Part shown: positions 15,153 to 23,395 of the stretch, piece after piece
How positions within the stretch are numbered: the stretch's first letter is position 1
Layout of the letters: every line of letters begins with the position of its first letter
Virus record (IMG/VR): IMGVR_UViG_3300010392_000311
Span: 1 to 38,278 of that record
Source: a virus
Strand: one strand, 5' to 3'
DNA: 38,278 nt
Notes under the pieces: model-generated
The model's database searches: none
What the model was told of the DNA's origin: nothing
Seen by the model: only the letters and a program-made list of their open reading frames with translations
Made by a program: the position numbers and the translations under genes

Positions 15153-17351
15153 TTATTCGTCCTGATAGGATGATCGTTTCGCCGCAGCGGCCATTGCGCT
15201 TTGCCGCTGCAATTCAGCGGCCACGGCCTGTGCGATGCTTTCTGCGCTTTGCCCCGGCGCGGCATGGATGGTGATGCTGACCTGGCCAAACTGCATCCCG
15301 CCGGAATGTCCACCGCCGCCGCCGGTGGCGGCCATTGCCATTGTGGCACTGGCCATGCTGGCCCCGGCCACACCCTTTGCCATTGAACGCGCGGCGCGGA
15401 TGGGGGAACCAGCCCCGCCATCGATCCCACGCGCCAGCCCATCGGTGATGTAACCGCCCATGCCCATCATCAGGCGGGATGGGCTTTTGATCCCGAAGAA
15501 GTTCTTGAACGCGCTGATTCCGCCCTTGGCAATCTGGATCAGGCGCGTTGCCAGAACCGCAGGGTTCAGCGCGGATAGCAGGCCGGTCATCATCATGCCG
15601 CCCAGATTTTTCAGCCAGTCTGGCAGGCCACCAATCGCGCCTTTCACCCACGCCACGCCGGAATGGAAGGCAGCAGAAATCTTGTCCCAGTGTTTGTAGA
15701 TCATGTATCCGGCAAAGGCGACAGCGGCCACGATGGCGGCGATCACCAGAACGATGGGATTGGCCAGCATCATTGCGCCTGCCTTCATCATCCCGCTGCC
15801 CATCAGCAATGCCGCCGTGCGGATGCCGCTGAAGACTTTCATCAGCATTGGCCCATTGGTCAGCGCCAGACGGAACACGGTGGAAAATGGCCCCAGAATC
15901 GCGCCGAATGCAAATTTCAGTGCGCCCATGCCGATCACCAGCCCGGAAACGGCCATCCAGGTCATCAGCAAACCCTTTGCCAATGCAGGATGTTCCTTTG
16001 ACCAGTTCCGTACCGTGTTGGCGATCGAAACAATCTTTTTGGAAGCTGCGGTGACTGTGGGCAGCAGCATGGTGCCCAGCGTGATATTCACCGCCTTCAG
16101 CGCATTGATGGCCAGCCCTGTGGCCCCTTCCGTGGTGGCGATGCGGGAAAGATATTCCTTCTGCATCGATCCGGCATATTGCGCCTTGTCACCCACCAGC
16201 GCGAAGTTCGCCTGAAGCTGGTCAAAACTGGCAAGAAGGGGGGCGATTGCCGCCACGCTTTCCGATCCGAACAGCTGGGTCAGCATACTGGCCTGCTGGG
16301 CCTTGGGCAATTCGCGGATGCGCGCCAGCAGATCGGTGATCGCGCCAGCTGCATCCTTTTGCATGGCTTCTGCCAGGTTCCCGGCATCCAGCCCCAGCGC
16401 GGCGAATGCCTGTTGCTGTTTCTTTGTGGCAGCTTCACCCTTTGTCATGGCCAGCATCATGTTCTTGATGCCGGTGGCGGCGATTTCTTCCTCCACACCC
16501 ACCGAATTCATCAGCTGGCCCATTGCGGCAATTTCCGGCGCGGCAAGCCCTGCCACCTTACCCAGCGCGCCAATCCGCGTGGTGATGCCAGCCACGGCGG
16601 TCACATTGCCGCCATAGGTGTTGGTCAGCGCGTTGATCTTGTCCGCCAGCGATCGAACTTCACCCTGGCCCATGCCAAAGGCTGTGCGCCATTTGGCCAT
16701 CATCGCGCCTGCATCTTCAGCCGTGCTGTCAAAGGCGATGCCCATCTGCGCCGCATCTTCTGCAAAGGTCAGCAATTCTTTTCGCGCCACGCCAGCGCGG
16801 CCAGCTGCGGCCACGATCTGGGCCAACCCTTCTGCCGCCATCGGAATCCGGGTGGACATATCGGTGATGTCTTCACCCATCTGGCGGTATTGATCCGGCG
16901 TGTCGAAATTCACCACCTTGCGCACATCGGCCATCGCGCTTTCAAATGTCATGGCCTGTTTTGCCGCCAGCACGCCCGGTGCCGCCATTGCCACGCCTGC
17001 CATGATGTTGCCGGTGCCCGAACCGCGCAGATCCTCGCCACGCTGGCGCATGGCATCCGCCTGGGCATTGATCTTCAGCAGGCGCACCTGCCGTTCCATC
17101 CGGTCATTGGTGCGATCGATGCGGTCTGCCAGATCGCGTTCGCGCTGGATCAGCTGGGTCACATTGCCGCTGGTTCGGCCAATTTCGCCGCGCACATCGC
17201 GCAGTTCGCGGTCCAGATCGCGCGCCTCTCGCTTCATCGCGGCCAGTTTTTCACTGCCGCTCTGGCCCAGCCCTACGATTTTCTTCAGCGGGCCGGAAAG
17301 CTTGTCTGAACTGGCGAAGGAAACCAGCAGGCGCAGATTTTTGGTGCTCAT
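15153..17351 (-). CDS. T: Tail tape measure protein (P2 gpT-like)
   Basis: This 732-aa protein scaffolds and sets the length of the tail. The N-terminal 110 residues are coiled coil (REARDLDRELRDVRGEIG), followed by the conserved tape-measure region (FESAMADVRKVV, MAAEGLAQIVAAAGRAGV, then GAMMAKWRTAFGM). Hydrophobic segments follow near residues 455-490 and 530-560, then a Gly/Ala-rich C-terminus. The ATG at 17351 is chosen because GAAGGG precedes it and because it overlaps the E' stop as ATGA. It lies directly after the E/E' chaperone genes, as in P2. Confidence 0.9.
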   Translation of the reverse strand: MSTKNLRLLVSFASSDKLSGPLKKIVGLGQSGSEKLAAMKREARDLDRELRDVRGEIGRTSGNVTQLIQRERDLADRIDRTNDRMERQVRLLKINAQADAMRQRGEDLRGSGTGNIMAGVAMAAPGVLAAKQAMTFESAMADVRKVVNFDTPDQYRQMGEDITDMSTRIPMAAEGLAQIVAAAGRAGVARKELLTFAEDAAQMGIAFDSTAEDAGAMMAKWRTAFGMGQGEVRSLADKINALTNTYGGNVTAVAGITTRIGALGKVAGLAAPEIAAMGQLMNSVGVEEEIAATGIKNMMLAMTKGEAATKKQQQAFAALGLDAGNLAEAMQKDAAGAITDLLARIRELPKAQQASMLTQLFGSESVAAIAPLLASFDQLQANFALVGDKAQYAGSMQKEYLSRIATTEGATGLAINALKAVNITLGTMLLPTVTAASKKIVSIANTVRNWSKEHPALAKGLLMTWMAVSGLVIGMGALKFAFGAILGPFSTVFRLALTNGPMLMKVFSGIRTAALLMGSGMMKAGAMMLANPIVLVIAAIVAAVAFAGYMIYKHWDKISAAFHSGVAWVKGAIGGLPDWLKNLGGMMMTGLLSALNPAVLATRLIQIAKGGISAFKNFFGIKSPSRLMMGMGGYITDGLARGIDGGAGSPIRAARSMAKGVAGASMASATMAMAATGGGGGHSGGMQFGQVSITIHAAPGQSAESIAQAVAAELQRQSAMAAAAKRSSYQDE

Positions 17352-17853
17352 GGTCCCTTCACCCTGTTCATCAGTTTCCATCGTTCCACGGCCAGTCCGT
17401 GCCAGCGCATCAGTTCATCCAGTTCCATCGCCAGCAATTCAGACAGTGGCCAATGGAAGATGGCGGCCAGATCAGCGATCAGGCTTTCAGCACCTGCTCC
17501 ATCCGCTTCCGCTTGGCCGCCGTCAGAAAAAAATCAATGATTGCCTCGGCGCACACCACCAGGTCTTCCGGCTCAAGATTGTCTGCCTCTGGCTGGGTGA
17601 TTGGCGGGATAGAAATTCTTGGCAGAACATCCAGCACCGCCGATCCATCGCCATTCGTCAGCGATGCCAAATTCATACCTCGCAATTCGCCCGCCTTGGG
17701 CTTGCGCAAGGTGATTTCGGTGATGGTGGTATCCCCGCGCACAATCGGTTCTGACAGCGCAATCGGATCAGACATCTTGCGGGCATTGCCAGCAGCAGGT
17801 GCAGGTTCGGTGGTTGGGGTTTCTGGTTGAAGAGCGGATTTGTCAGCCATCAT
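17348..17853 (-). CDS. E': E+E' tail assembly chaperone by -1 frameshift
   Basis: Reading E to the heptamer T-TTT-TTT (17533 down to 17527) and slipping back one base opens a 59-codon extension ending at 17348. It contains LIADLAAIFHWPLSELL and AMELDELMRWHGLAVERW, the signature of the P2 GpE family, so the extension is clearly coding. The full product would be 168 aa. No suitable start codon lies near the beginning of the extension. Its stop overlaps the tape-measure ATG. In P2 the E and E+E' proteins guide tail assembly in a fixed ratio. Confidence 0.82.
17479..17853 (-). CDS. E: Tail assembly protein E (P2 gpE-like, unshifted)
   Basis: This 124-aa protein has a Pro/Ala-rich N-terminus, a core with VRGDTTITEITLRKPKAGEL (residues 39-58) and ends IIDFFLTAAKRKRMEQVLKA. 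It corresponds to the short tail assembly chaperone of P2-like phages. Two adjacent ATGs (17853 and 17850) follow AAGGA. The codons for FF at 108-109 form the slippery site that yields the longer product. Confidence 0.83.
   Translation of the reverse strand: MMADKSALQPETPTTEPAPAAGNARKMSDPIALSEPIVRGDTTITEITLRKPKAGELRGMNLASLTNGDGSAVLDVLPRISIPPITQPEADNLEPEDLVVCAEAIIDFFLTAAKRKRMEQVLKA
17527..17533 (-). other. -1 ribosomal frameshift site T TTT TTT
   Basis: Seven T residues in phase X-XXY-YYZ with gene E, a canonical slippery heptamer resembling T-TTT-TTG of P2. Frame -1 opens into the conserved GpE domain. I did not identify a firm stimulatory hairpin downstream. Confidence 0.75.
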
Positions 17854-17888
17854 CTATCCTTCAGGGAATGGAGCGGATCGGGTCTTCA

Positions 17889-17919
17889 CCCCGGCGCGTC
17901 CGCTCATTGCACGCCGGGG
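17889..17919. other. Strong hairpin between FII and E
   Basis: CCCCGGCG (17889-17896) and CGCCGGGG (17912-17919) form an 8-bp GC stem with a 15-nt loop in the 84-nt gap between FII and E. There is no T-run on either strand. It may attenuate read-through or protect the abundant tube and sheath messages from decay. Confidence 0.5.
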
Positions 17920-17937
17920 CGAAGCTTATTGGCGGGA

Positions 17938-18447
17938 TCAGATGCCCAGTGCGGCGCGCTGCTGCGCCAGGCGGTCAATGCCGTTGACGATGAAGATCAG
18001 GTTTTCTTCATCCTTTTCGATCAGCACGCGGCCATCCACCGTCAGCTTGTAATAGCTGCAAATGGTCTTCACGCCCTGTTCGGTATCATCGCCGGGCTTG
18101 CCAGTGCCGGGGTCAATTTCCTGATGGCGCCCGCGCACCACGATTTCGACGGATTTATAGGTGCCGGTGCTGTCATCCTGATAGGCACCCACCCAGCGCA
18201 GCTGAACCGCGTCATGGGTGATTGCGCCGAACTGGGCGAACACCTGGTCAATATGGCCGCCAGCCTTCCATTCGAATTCGATGGTTTCACCGCCCAGATC
18301 GATCTGGATTCCGGCATCCATGCCGCCGCCACGGTAACCTTCCAGCTTGCGGGCCAGCTTGGGGATAGACACTTCAGGAATCAGCCCGATGAAGCTGACG
18401 CCATCGTTATAAAGGTTCATGTTCTTCAGTTTGGAAGGCAGGGCCAT
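17938..18447 (-). CDS. FII: Major tail tube protein (P2 gpFII-like)
   Basis: This 169-aa protein begins MALPSKLKNMNLYNDGVSFI, a hallmark of P2 tube proteins, and contains VSIPKLARKLEGYRGGGMDA and VEIVVRGRHQEIDPGTGKPG. It polymerises to the inner tube of the contractile tail. GGAG lies 9 nt before the ATG. It directly follows the sheath gene, as in P2. Confidence 0.92.
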   Translation of the reverse strand: MALPSKLKNMNLYNDGVSFIGLIPEVSIPKLARKLEGYRGGGMDAGIQIDLGGETIEFEWKAGGHIDQVFAQFGAITHDAVQLRWVGAYQDDSTGTYKSVEIVVRGRHQEIDPGTGKPGDDTEQGVKTICSYYKLTVDGRVLIEKDEENLIFIVNGIDRLAQQRAALGI

Positions 18448-18489
18448 GACGGGTTACTCCAAAGGAAAAGGGAAGGGGGTCAGCGGGGA

Positions 18490-19623
18490 TCAGGCCGCCA
18501 GCAATTCGGCATAGAATTTATCGGTGATGCGCTGGTTCAGCGTGATCGCTTCAGCAGGGGCGACAGGGGTATAGCTGTAATCGAACACCAGCTTGCCCGC
18601 TGCCATGTCAGCTGCGCTGTTATCCGTATCGCGGAATGTCGCTTCTGCCCCGATGATGCGGCCCTGCGCCTTCAGCGAACGGAATTTGGCGTTGATGGTT
18701 TCAAGGATGTCATTGATCAGCCCCTTGGTGATCGGTTTGTCGATCGCCCACACCAGCCCTTCTGCAATGGCATCCTGCAAAATCTGCGCGGTGCGGGTGG
18801 CGCTTTCAAAGGCGAACAGCGGTTCATCTGAACAGGTGCGGTTCCCCCAGAAGCGATAGCCATCAAGGCGCGCCAGCGTGGTCACATCGGCATCATTCAG
18901 CAGCCCGGCATCGGTGGTTTCACTGGCCAGGATGGAGAAGGATACCCCCTTGCTGATGCCAGTCACGCCGTTCACCGCCATGTTGGACAGCGTTTTGTGC
19001 CAGCCAACCTGCGTATCAATCTTGGCGCGCAGGCCCATTGCACGGGCGATGGCAGAGCCGGTGAAATCGCTGAAGTCGGGCCAGATCAGCATCAGTTCGC
19101 GCGCGGCGAAATTGGCGCGATATGCGGTCACTTCCGCCACTGTGTCACCCACAGCCGCTGCATAGGCAAAGGCGCGCAGTTTTTCGGCAATGGTGGCGAG
19201 TTCCGTGGCAACAGCCTGCGTATCGTAACCCGGAACACCCAGAATGCGCGGGCGCAGGCCCACCAGCGATTCTGCGGCCAGCAGAGCCTGCAAGCCGGTG
19301 CGGTCACCACCAGCAGTCACCGTGCCGATAATATTGGTTTCGGTGGCGGCGGCATCCACACCCTCTGCCACGCGCACAACCACCAGCGGCGGGCTGGCCT
19401 GATCGGCAATCGCCTTCAGCGCATTGGCAAAGTTCCCTTCCGTTCCTGCAACGGCAATCGCGCCGGTCACATCGGTGACCAGCACCGGCGTATCCAGCGG
19501 GAAAGCGGCGGCATTGGCATCATCTGCAACAACGACAATGCCGATAACGGATGTGGCGATATCGGCAATCGCGCGGACGCCGGTGTTGATCTCATTGACC
19601 GTGATACCGTGGTAATATGGCAT
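18490..19623 (-). CDS. FI: Tail sheath protein (P2 gpFI-like)
   Basis: This 377-aa protein begins MPYYHGITVNEINTGVRAIA and carries the typical TSVIGIVVVADDAN and FPLDTPVLVTDV segments and the late WGNRTCSDEPLFAFESA. It is the contractile sheath, so the virion should be a myovirus. The length is close to P2 FI. No 21-bp late dyad precedes it, so it is probably transcribed from the V promoter through W. Confidence 0.93.
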   Translation of the reverse strand: MPYYHGITVNEINTGVRAIADIATSVIGIVVVADDANAAAFPLDTPVLVTDVTGAIAVAGTEGNFANALKAIADQASPPLVVVRVAEGVDAAATETNIIGTVTAGGDRTGLQALLAAESLVGLRPRILGVPGYDTQAVATELATIAEKLRAFAYAAAVGDTVAEVTAYRANFAARELMLIWPDFSDFTGSAIARAMGLRAKIDTQVGWHKTLSNMAVNGVTGISKGVSFSILASETTDAGLLNDADVTTLARLDGYRFWGNRTCSDEPLFAFESATRTAQILQDAIAEGLVWAIDKPITKGLINDILETINAKFRSLKAQGRIIGAEATFRDTDNSAADMAAGKLVFDYSYTPVAPAEAITLNQRITDKFYAELLAA

Positions 19624-19638
19624 GGGGCGGGCCTTTCG

Positions 19639-19977
19639 TTAAAACGGGATGGAAAGCTGCAAGCGGTTGTTGAGCGGCAAATCTGTGCGCCGGCCGATCA
19701 GGGTCAGGATGATCTGGCCAGTGGCGGAAAGGGCGAGCGATACGCGTTCCAGCGCGATGCGCGGTTCCCAGCGGCGGATGGCCCCGGCGGTGGCGGCAAT
19801 CCACAGCAGGCGTGTGGCGGGCGTCAGCGGGGCATCCACCAGTTCAAACAGGCGCGAACCATAATCACGCCGCATCACGCGCGTGGTCAGGGGCGTGGTC
19901 AGGATATCGGCGATCGACTGCGCAATATGCGCTTCATCCGCCCATGCCGCGCCGGTTTGCCGGTTCATCCCACTCAT
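19639..19977 (-). CDS. W: Baseplate protein W (gp25-like)
   Basis: This 112-aa baseplate protein contains HIAQSIADILTTPLTTRVMR followed by RDYGSRLFELVD, the core of the gpW/gp25 family, whose members act as wedge and sheath initiator. It overlaps V as ATGA (19974-19977). In P2, W lies next to J; here it feeds directly into FI. Confidence 0.92.
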   Translation of the reverse strand: MSGMNRQTGAAWADEAHIAQSIADILTTPLTTRVMRRDYGSRLFELVDAPLTPATRLLWIAATAGAIRRWEPRIALERVSLALSATGQIILTLIGRRTDLPLNNRLQLSIPF

Positions 19978-20519
19978 TGCGGTGCCCCGGTGTTCGATCC
20001 GCCAGACTGCACGCCGCCATGCGTGTGCGATTTCAGGCTGATGCTATCGGCCACAACATCTGTGTCAGCGGTGACGGTGCCGGTAACATTCACGTCACCC
20101 GTGATCTGCACATTGCCGGTGATTTCCACATCGCCGGGGGCCACGATTTGCAGGCCGTCATCAGTCAGCGTGATGACCAGACCGGCAGCGCCGTGGATCT
20201 GATGGGTGGCATCATTCGCCGGGGCGGGAAAGGCATTGGAATAGATCCCGCGCAGGATCACACCGCCTGCAATATCCCCTTCCGGGCACAGCAGTATAAC
20301 CTGTTCGCCTGCGCTGGGCGGGGTCCATGTGCGGAACGAACCCGCCCATTCCATCCAGGGCAGCGGCGGAGACAGCACATCACCCCCACGGAACACAGCC
20401 GTGGCGCTGCCCAGATCGACACTTTCAACAGTGCCGATGCGCAGTAAATCGCCAAGCTGGCCGGGGATATCGTCTTCATCCATTGGGGCAACATCGCGGG
20501 GGCGGGCGGGTGCATCCAT
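19974..20519 (-). CDS. V: Baseplate spike protein V
   Basis: The spike of P2-like phages. An OB-like N-terminal region includes LLRIGTVESVDL, then LSPPLPWMEWAGSFRTWTPP and GEQVILLCPEGD. A beta-helix-type stretch follows (VEITGNVQITGDVNVTGTV). The end SHTHGGVQSGGSNTGAP carries the HxH motif that binds iron at the tip. The start is uncertain: ATG 20519 (MDAPARPRD, 181 aa) or ATG 20483 (MDEDDIPGQ, 169 aa). The latter is favoured if transcription starts about 55 bp from the dyad centred at 20539, since 20519 would then be untranscribed. Confidence 0.88.
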   Translation of the reverse strand: MDAPARPRDVAPMDEDDIPGQLGDLLRIGTVESVDLGSATAVFRGGDVLSPPLPWMEWAGSFRTWTPPSAGEQVILLCPEGDIAGGVILRGIYSNAFPAPANDATHQIHGAAGLVITLTDDGLQIVAPGDVEITGNVQITGDVNVTGTVTADTDVVADSISLKSHTHGGVQSGGSNTGAPQ

Positions 20520-20528
20520 GCTGCGCGC

Positions 20529-20549
20529 TTGTGATGTGGTGCACCACAA
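20529..20549. promoter_or_regulatory. Late-activator dyad, copy 1 (V-W-F block)
   Basis: TTGTGATG-TGGT-GCACCACAA; 17 of 21 positions are shared with two other copies. It lies at the head of the V-W-FI-FII-E-T-U-D run, centred 56 bp upstream of the V start at 20483. The inverted half-sites are TTGTGRTG. It is proposed as the Ogr-like activator site. Confidence 0.72.
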
Positions 20550-20564
20550 GTGCGCAGCATGGCG

Positions 20565-20795
20565 TCATTCTGCCGGTGATTCCTGCGGGGGCGGGTTGGT
20601 GATCACGCCCAGCGCAATCTTCTGTTCAACGCCCTGCGCCACTTCATCCACGCGCGCCTGCGTTGCAGCTTTGTCATATGCGCCCTTGGAATTCAGGCAC
20701 GCATTCACATTGCGGCGATGCGTCACGCCATCATGGGTGAAGGTGACGGGCACGGTGCGGGTGTCCGCATCAAATTTGCCGATGGTGGTTTTCAT
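20565..20795 (-). CDS. Small tail-fibre-associated protein
   Basis: This 76-aa protein begins MKTTIGKFDADTRTVPVTFT and contains HDGVTHRRNVNACLNSKGAY. It looks like the small proteins that follow tail-fibre genes in alphaproteobacterial phages. The ATG at 20795 has GGAG 8 nt upstream and is preferred over a TTG two codons earlier. Function unknown. Confidence 0.7.
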   Translation of the reverse strand: MKTTIGKFDADTRTVPVTFTHDGVTHRRNVNACLNSKGAYDKAATQARVDEVAQGVEQKIALGVITNPPPQESPAE

Positions 20796-20797
20796 GG

Positions 20798-21205
20798 TCA
20801 ATTCTCCTGTCCTGATGGGGCGGTCTGGTTGGGTGCAATGGGCCAGACCACGGATGCCGGATCATCCGCCCACAATGCGGGTATGTCGCGCAGCTGCTGG
20901 CGATAGGTGGCCCATGCTTCCCGCTGGGAATCGGTAAACTGGATATCGGGCATCTGGCTGAAATCGGATGCGGCCAGCAGCCGGTCCCGTTCCCGCCGCA
21001 GACGTTCCATGATTTCTTCCTTGGGTGGCGGTGGCGGATCGGCGGCAATGGGGCGGCCATCATCCCCTGCCACAATCATCTTTCCCTGTGCCTGCTGGTT
21101 CAGCAGGTCTTCAAATTCCGCCATTGTCAGATCAACGGCATCAGCTGGCGGCGGAACGTCTGCCGCCTGATGGTAAAATCCGCCGGTCGATGGGCTGAAT
21201 TTCAT
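20798..21205 (-). CDS. Tail fibre assembly chaperone-like protein (G position)
   Basis: This 135-aa protein has an N-terminal MKFSPSTGGFYHQ, a Pro-rich middle (ADPPPPPKEE) and a C-terminal region with RERDRLLAASDFSQMPDI and REAWATYRQQLRDIPALWAD. That last segment is the conserved mark of phage tail fibre assembly chaperones. It follows the fibre gene H with AGAGGAAG upstream. It should help fold or trimerise the fibre. Confidence 0.78.
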   Translation of the reverse strand: MKFSPSTGGFYHQAADVPPPADAVDLTMAEFEDLLNQQAQGKMIVAGDDGRPIAADPPPPPKEEIMERLRRERDRLLAASDFSQMPDIQFTDSQREAWATYRQQLRDIPALWADDPASVVWPIAPNQTAPSGQEN

Positions 21206-21236
21206 GGTCGCTTCCTCTATCAGAACGGGTCAGGGA

Positions 21237-22823
21237 TCACCGCCCAAAGGCGATGTATTTGAAACTTGTGGTGGTGCTGCCGGAATTGATCACGCTGACG
21301 GATGTCAGCGAATTGCTGGTATCGTGAACGTCACCTTCCACATTGGTGGAAGTGCCGCCGCCTGATGCCAGGGCAAGTGCGCGCCCGGCATAGGCTTGCG
21401 CAAATGTGACCGATGCACTGGAATTGCCATTGCAGGAACCTGTGCCCATCTGGAAATACCAGGGCGTGCCGCCAATTTCGATGCGCAGCACCAATGCTGA
21501 TGCTGTATCCACCAGAATGGACAGGCCCTTTTGAAAATAGGATGCGTGCTGGCCATCCAGCAAATCCGCATCCAGACCGGAACCGGAACCATCATTACTG
21601 GGGTGGTAATAAGGGCTTCCCTGCTTTGCCACATCCGCGCTGGCACCGATATAAATTCCAGCTTCAAAATATGTTGTTGTGGGCGACCCATTGTCGCGCG
21701 TCATCACCTCGTTACCGTCAAACACGGTATTGACCCCATCATCCGGGCCAATCTGAAGGGCGTGAAGCGTGCTGGCGGCGGAAAGATCATCCGTTGCTGT
21801 CAGGCGCAGGCGCTGCATGATCACATCGCCCAGGCCCGAATAGTCCCCCGACAAGCGGCCATCAGGCAAAATTCCCGTGGCGTTGGCCAGATCACGGAAG
21901 AAACTGCCATGCTGGCCATCCAGCAAATCCGCATCAATGCCAGACCCGGAACCATCCACGGCCAGCAGTTTGGTCAGCACATCAGCATAATAGCTGCCCT
22001 GCTGGCCATCCAGCAAATCCGCATCCAGACCGGAACCTGCGCCATCCACCGTCAACAATTTGGCCAGCAGCGCAGCAGCCGTAACCAGATTGTCTATATA
22101 GGTTTTGGTGGCGGCATGGTTTGCCGCAGTGGGCGCGCCAGAAAGGGTCAACAGGCCCGTCATCACATCACCCGCCCTGTTTACAGGCGTGTATCCAAGG
22201 CGGGCGATAATATTGGCGTAGTAACCCCCATCCTGCCCATCCAGCAAATCCGCATCCAGACCGGAACCGGAACCATCTACGGCCAGCAGCCACGGCAAAA
22301 TCGCTGAAACGGCTGCTGCAACTGTCAAGGCGCGCACGGAATCAGTTCCCGCCTGTGCCTCTGCATTGGTGGTCAATTCAACCACGCCCTGGCGTTCTGT
22401 GGTGGCGGGCGGATTGGTGAAATTGGCATTGCCAAAGGTCAGCAGGGCGGCGGCAATATCGGCAAAGATGGCATCAATCGACAGTGCACCAATGCTCTGC
22501 ACTGTCTTTTCCAGAATGGGGTCGACCTGCCCATAAATGGCAAACATGGTGCCATCATCCAGATAGAGGGCAAATGACCGCAGAGAGTAAACGTCTGCGG
22601 TGCTATCCACCATATTGATGTGGATTGTATCATCCGCCACCACTTCACCGGCAACGCCAGCCACACGCTTGAATTCACCGGCCAGGGCAATGTCCGTTAC
22701 CGCAGGCACCACCGCCGTTTGCGACAGACCAACTTCGGTAATGGTCACCGGATCAGTGCCGGTGTTTTGCGCATTGACCAGGGCGGCCCGGCCCGCGTTG
22801 GTGACGGTAATATCCAATGGCAT
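21237..22823 (-). CDS. H: Tail fibre protein (P2 gpH-like)
   Basis: This 528-aa fibre probably determines host-surface binding. The N-terminal region (MPLDITVTNAGRAALVNAQN) is a baseplate-attachment module, and TTERQGVVELTTNAEAQAGT is the common fibre motif. Four repeats of SGSGLDADLLDGQ (one with AGSGL, one with SGSGID), most followed by aromatic SYY or SFF, alternate with linkers. The C-terminal ~130 residues differ and probably bind the receptor. It lies after J and I in standard order. Confidence 0.88.
   Translation of the reverse strand: MPLDITVTNAGRAALVNAQNTGTDPVTITEVGLSQTAVVPAVTDIALAGEFKRVAGVAGEVVADDTIHINMVDSTADVYSLRSFALYLDDGTMFAIYGQVDPILEKTVQSIGALSIDAIFADIAAALLTFGNANFTNPPATTERQGVVELTTNAEAQAGTDSVRALTVAAAVSAILPWLLAVDGSGSGLDADLLDGQDGGYYANIIARLGYTPVNRAGDVMTGLLTLSGAPTAANHAATKTYIDNLVTAAALLAKLLTVDGAGSGLDADLLDGQQGSYYADVLTKLLAVDGSGSGIDADLLDGQHGSFFRDLANATGILPDGRLSGDYSGLGDVIMQRLRLTATDDLSAASTLHALQIGPDDGVNTVFDGNEVMTRDNGSPTTTYFEAGIYIGASADVAKQGSPYYHPSNDGSGSGLDADLLDGQHASYFQKGLSILVDTASALVLRIEIGGTPWYFQMGTGSCNGNSSASVTFAQAYAGRALALASGGGTSTNVEGDVHDTSNSLTSVSVINSGSTTTSFKYIAFGR
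21549..22272 (-). repeat. Four intragenic DNA repeats in tail fibre gene
   Basis: A unit containing CCATCCAGCAAATCCGCATC on the plus strand occurs near 21553, 21917, 22007 and 22237, encoding LDADLLDGQ. Flanking bases vary. Such repeats could allow recombination that lengthens or shortens the fibre shaft. Confidence 0.8.
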
Positions 22824-22849
22824 CGGTCAGGCTCCGAAAAATAAATTGA

Positions 22850-23395
22850 TCATGCGGCAGCACCCCAGATGCGCGCCGCGACAACCGGACGGGCCACGGC
22901 GCGCAGGCCGACACGGGCACGGGCGGTCTGGGAAACTGTGAAGGTGAAATGGCTGCGCACCGGCTTTGTTCGGGCGACTTCCGATATGACCGCGTCGATA
23001 AATTCCTGTTCCGGCGCTTCGGCGTTTTCCCCACCCAGCGTCACAGTCAGGTCAAAGGTGTGCGGTGTACCGATCGGGTCTTGCTGGAACCATTCGCGCA
23101 CCACCACGCTGCCACCAAAACTGTCCACCACATCGATAACCGATTGGGCCGTTCCCTTGATCCTTTGAATTTCAATGGCGGTTGCCACGCGGGCACGGCG
23201 GATATGCAGGGGCCAATCGGCAGACCATTGATCGATCGACAATGCCCAGGCCAGCCAGGGCAGCAATTCTTCCGGGCAGGTTTGCGCAGACCACAGATCG
23301 CGATAGGGCGTATTGATTGCGCCGATCCGTGCGCCCAGCAGCTGTTCCAGCGCCAGTTCCATTTCGGTGGAATTGGGGGGCAGAAGCGTTGTCAT
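22850..23395 (-). CDS. I: Baseplate / tail protein I (P2 gpI-like)
   Basis: This 181-aa protein begins MTTLLPPNSTEMELALEQLL and contains CPEELLPWLAWALSIDQWS and GTAQSVIDVVDSFGGSVVV, diagnostic for the gpI family. It connects baseplate and fibre. It is coupled to J by ATGA overlap (23392-23395). Confidence 0.92.
   Translation of the reverse strand: MTTLLPPNSTEMELALEQLLGARIGAINTPYRDLWSAQTCPEELLPWLAWALSIDQWSADWPLHIRRARVATAIEIQRIKGTAQSVIDVVDSFGGSVVVREWFQQDPIGTPHTFDLTVTLGGENAEAPEQEFIDAVISEVARTKPVRSHFTFTVSQTARARVGLRAVARPVVAARIWGAAA

Noticed and set aside
21549-22272. Possible CRISPR-like repeats
   Set aside because: The units are in frame within the fibre gene, unevenly spaced and code for a known fibre repeat.
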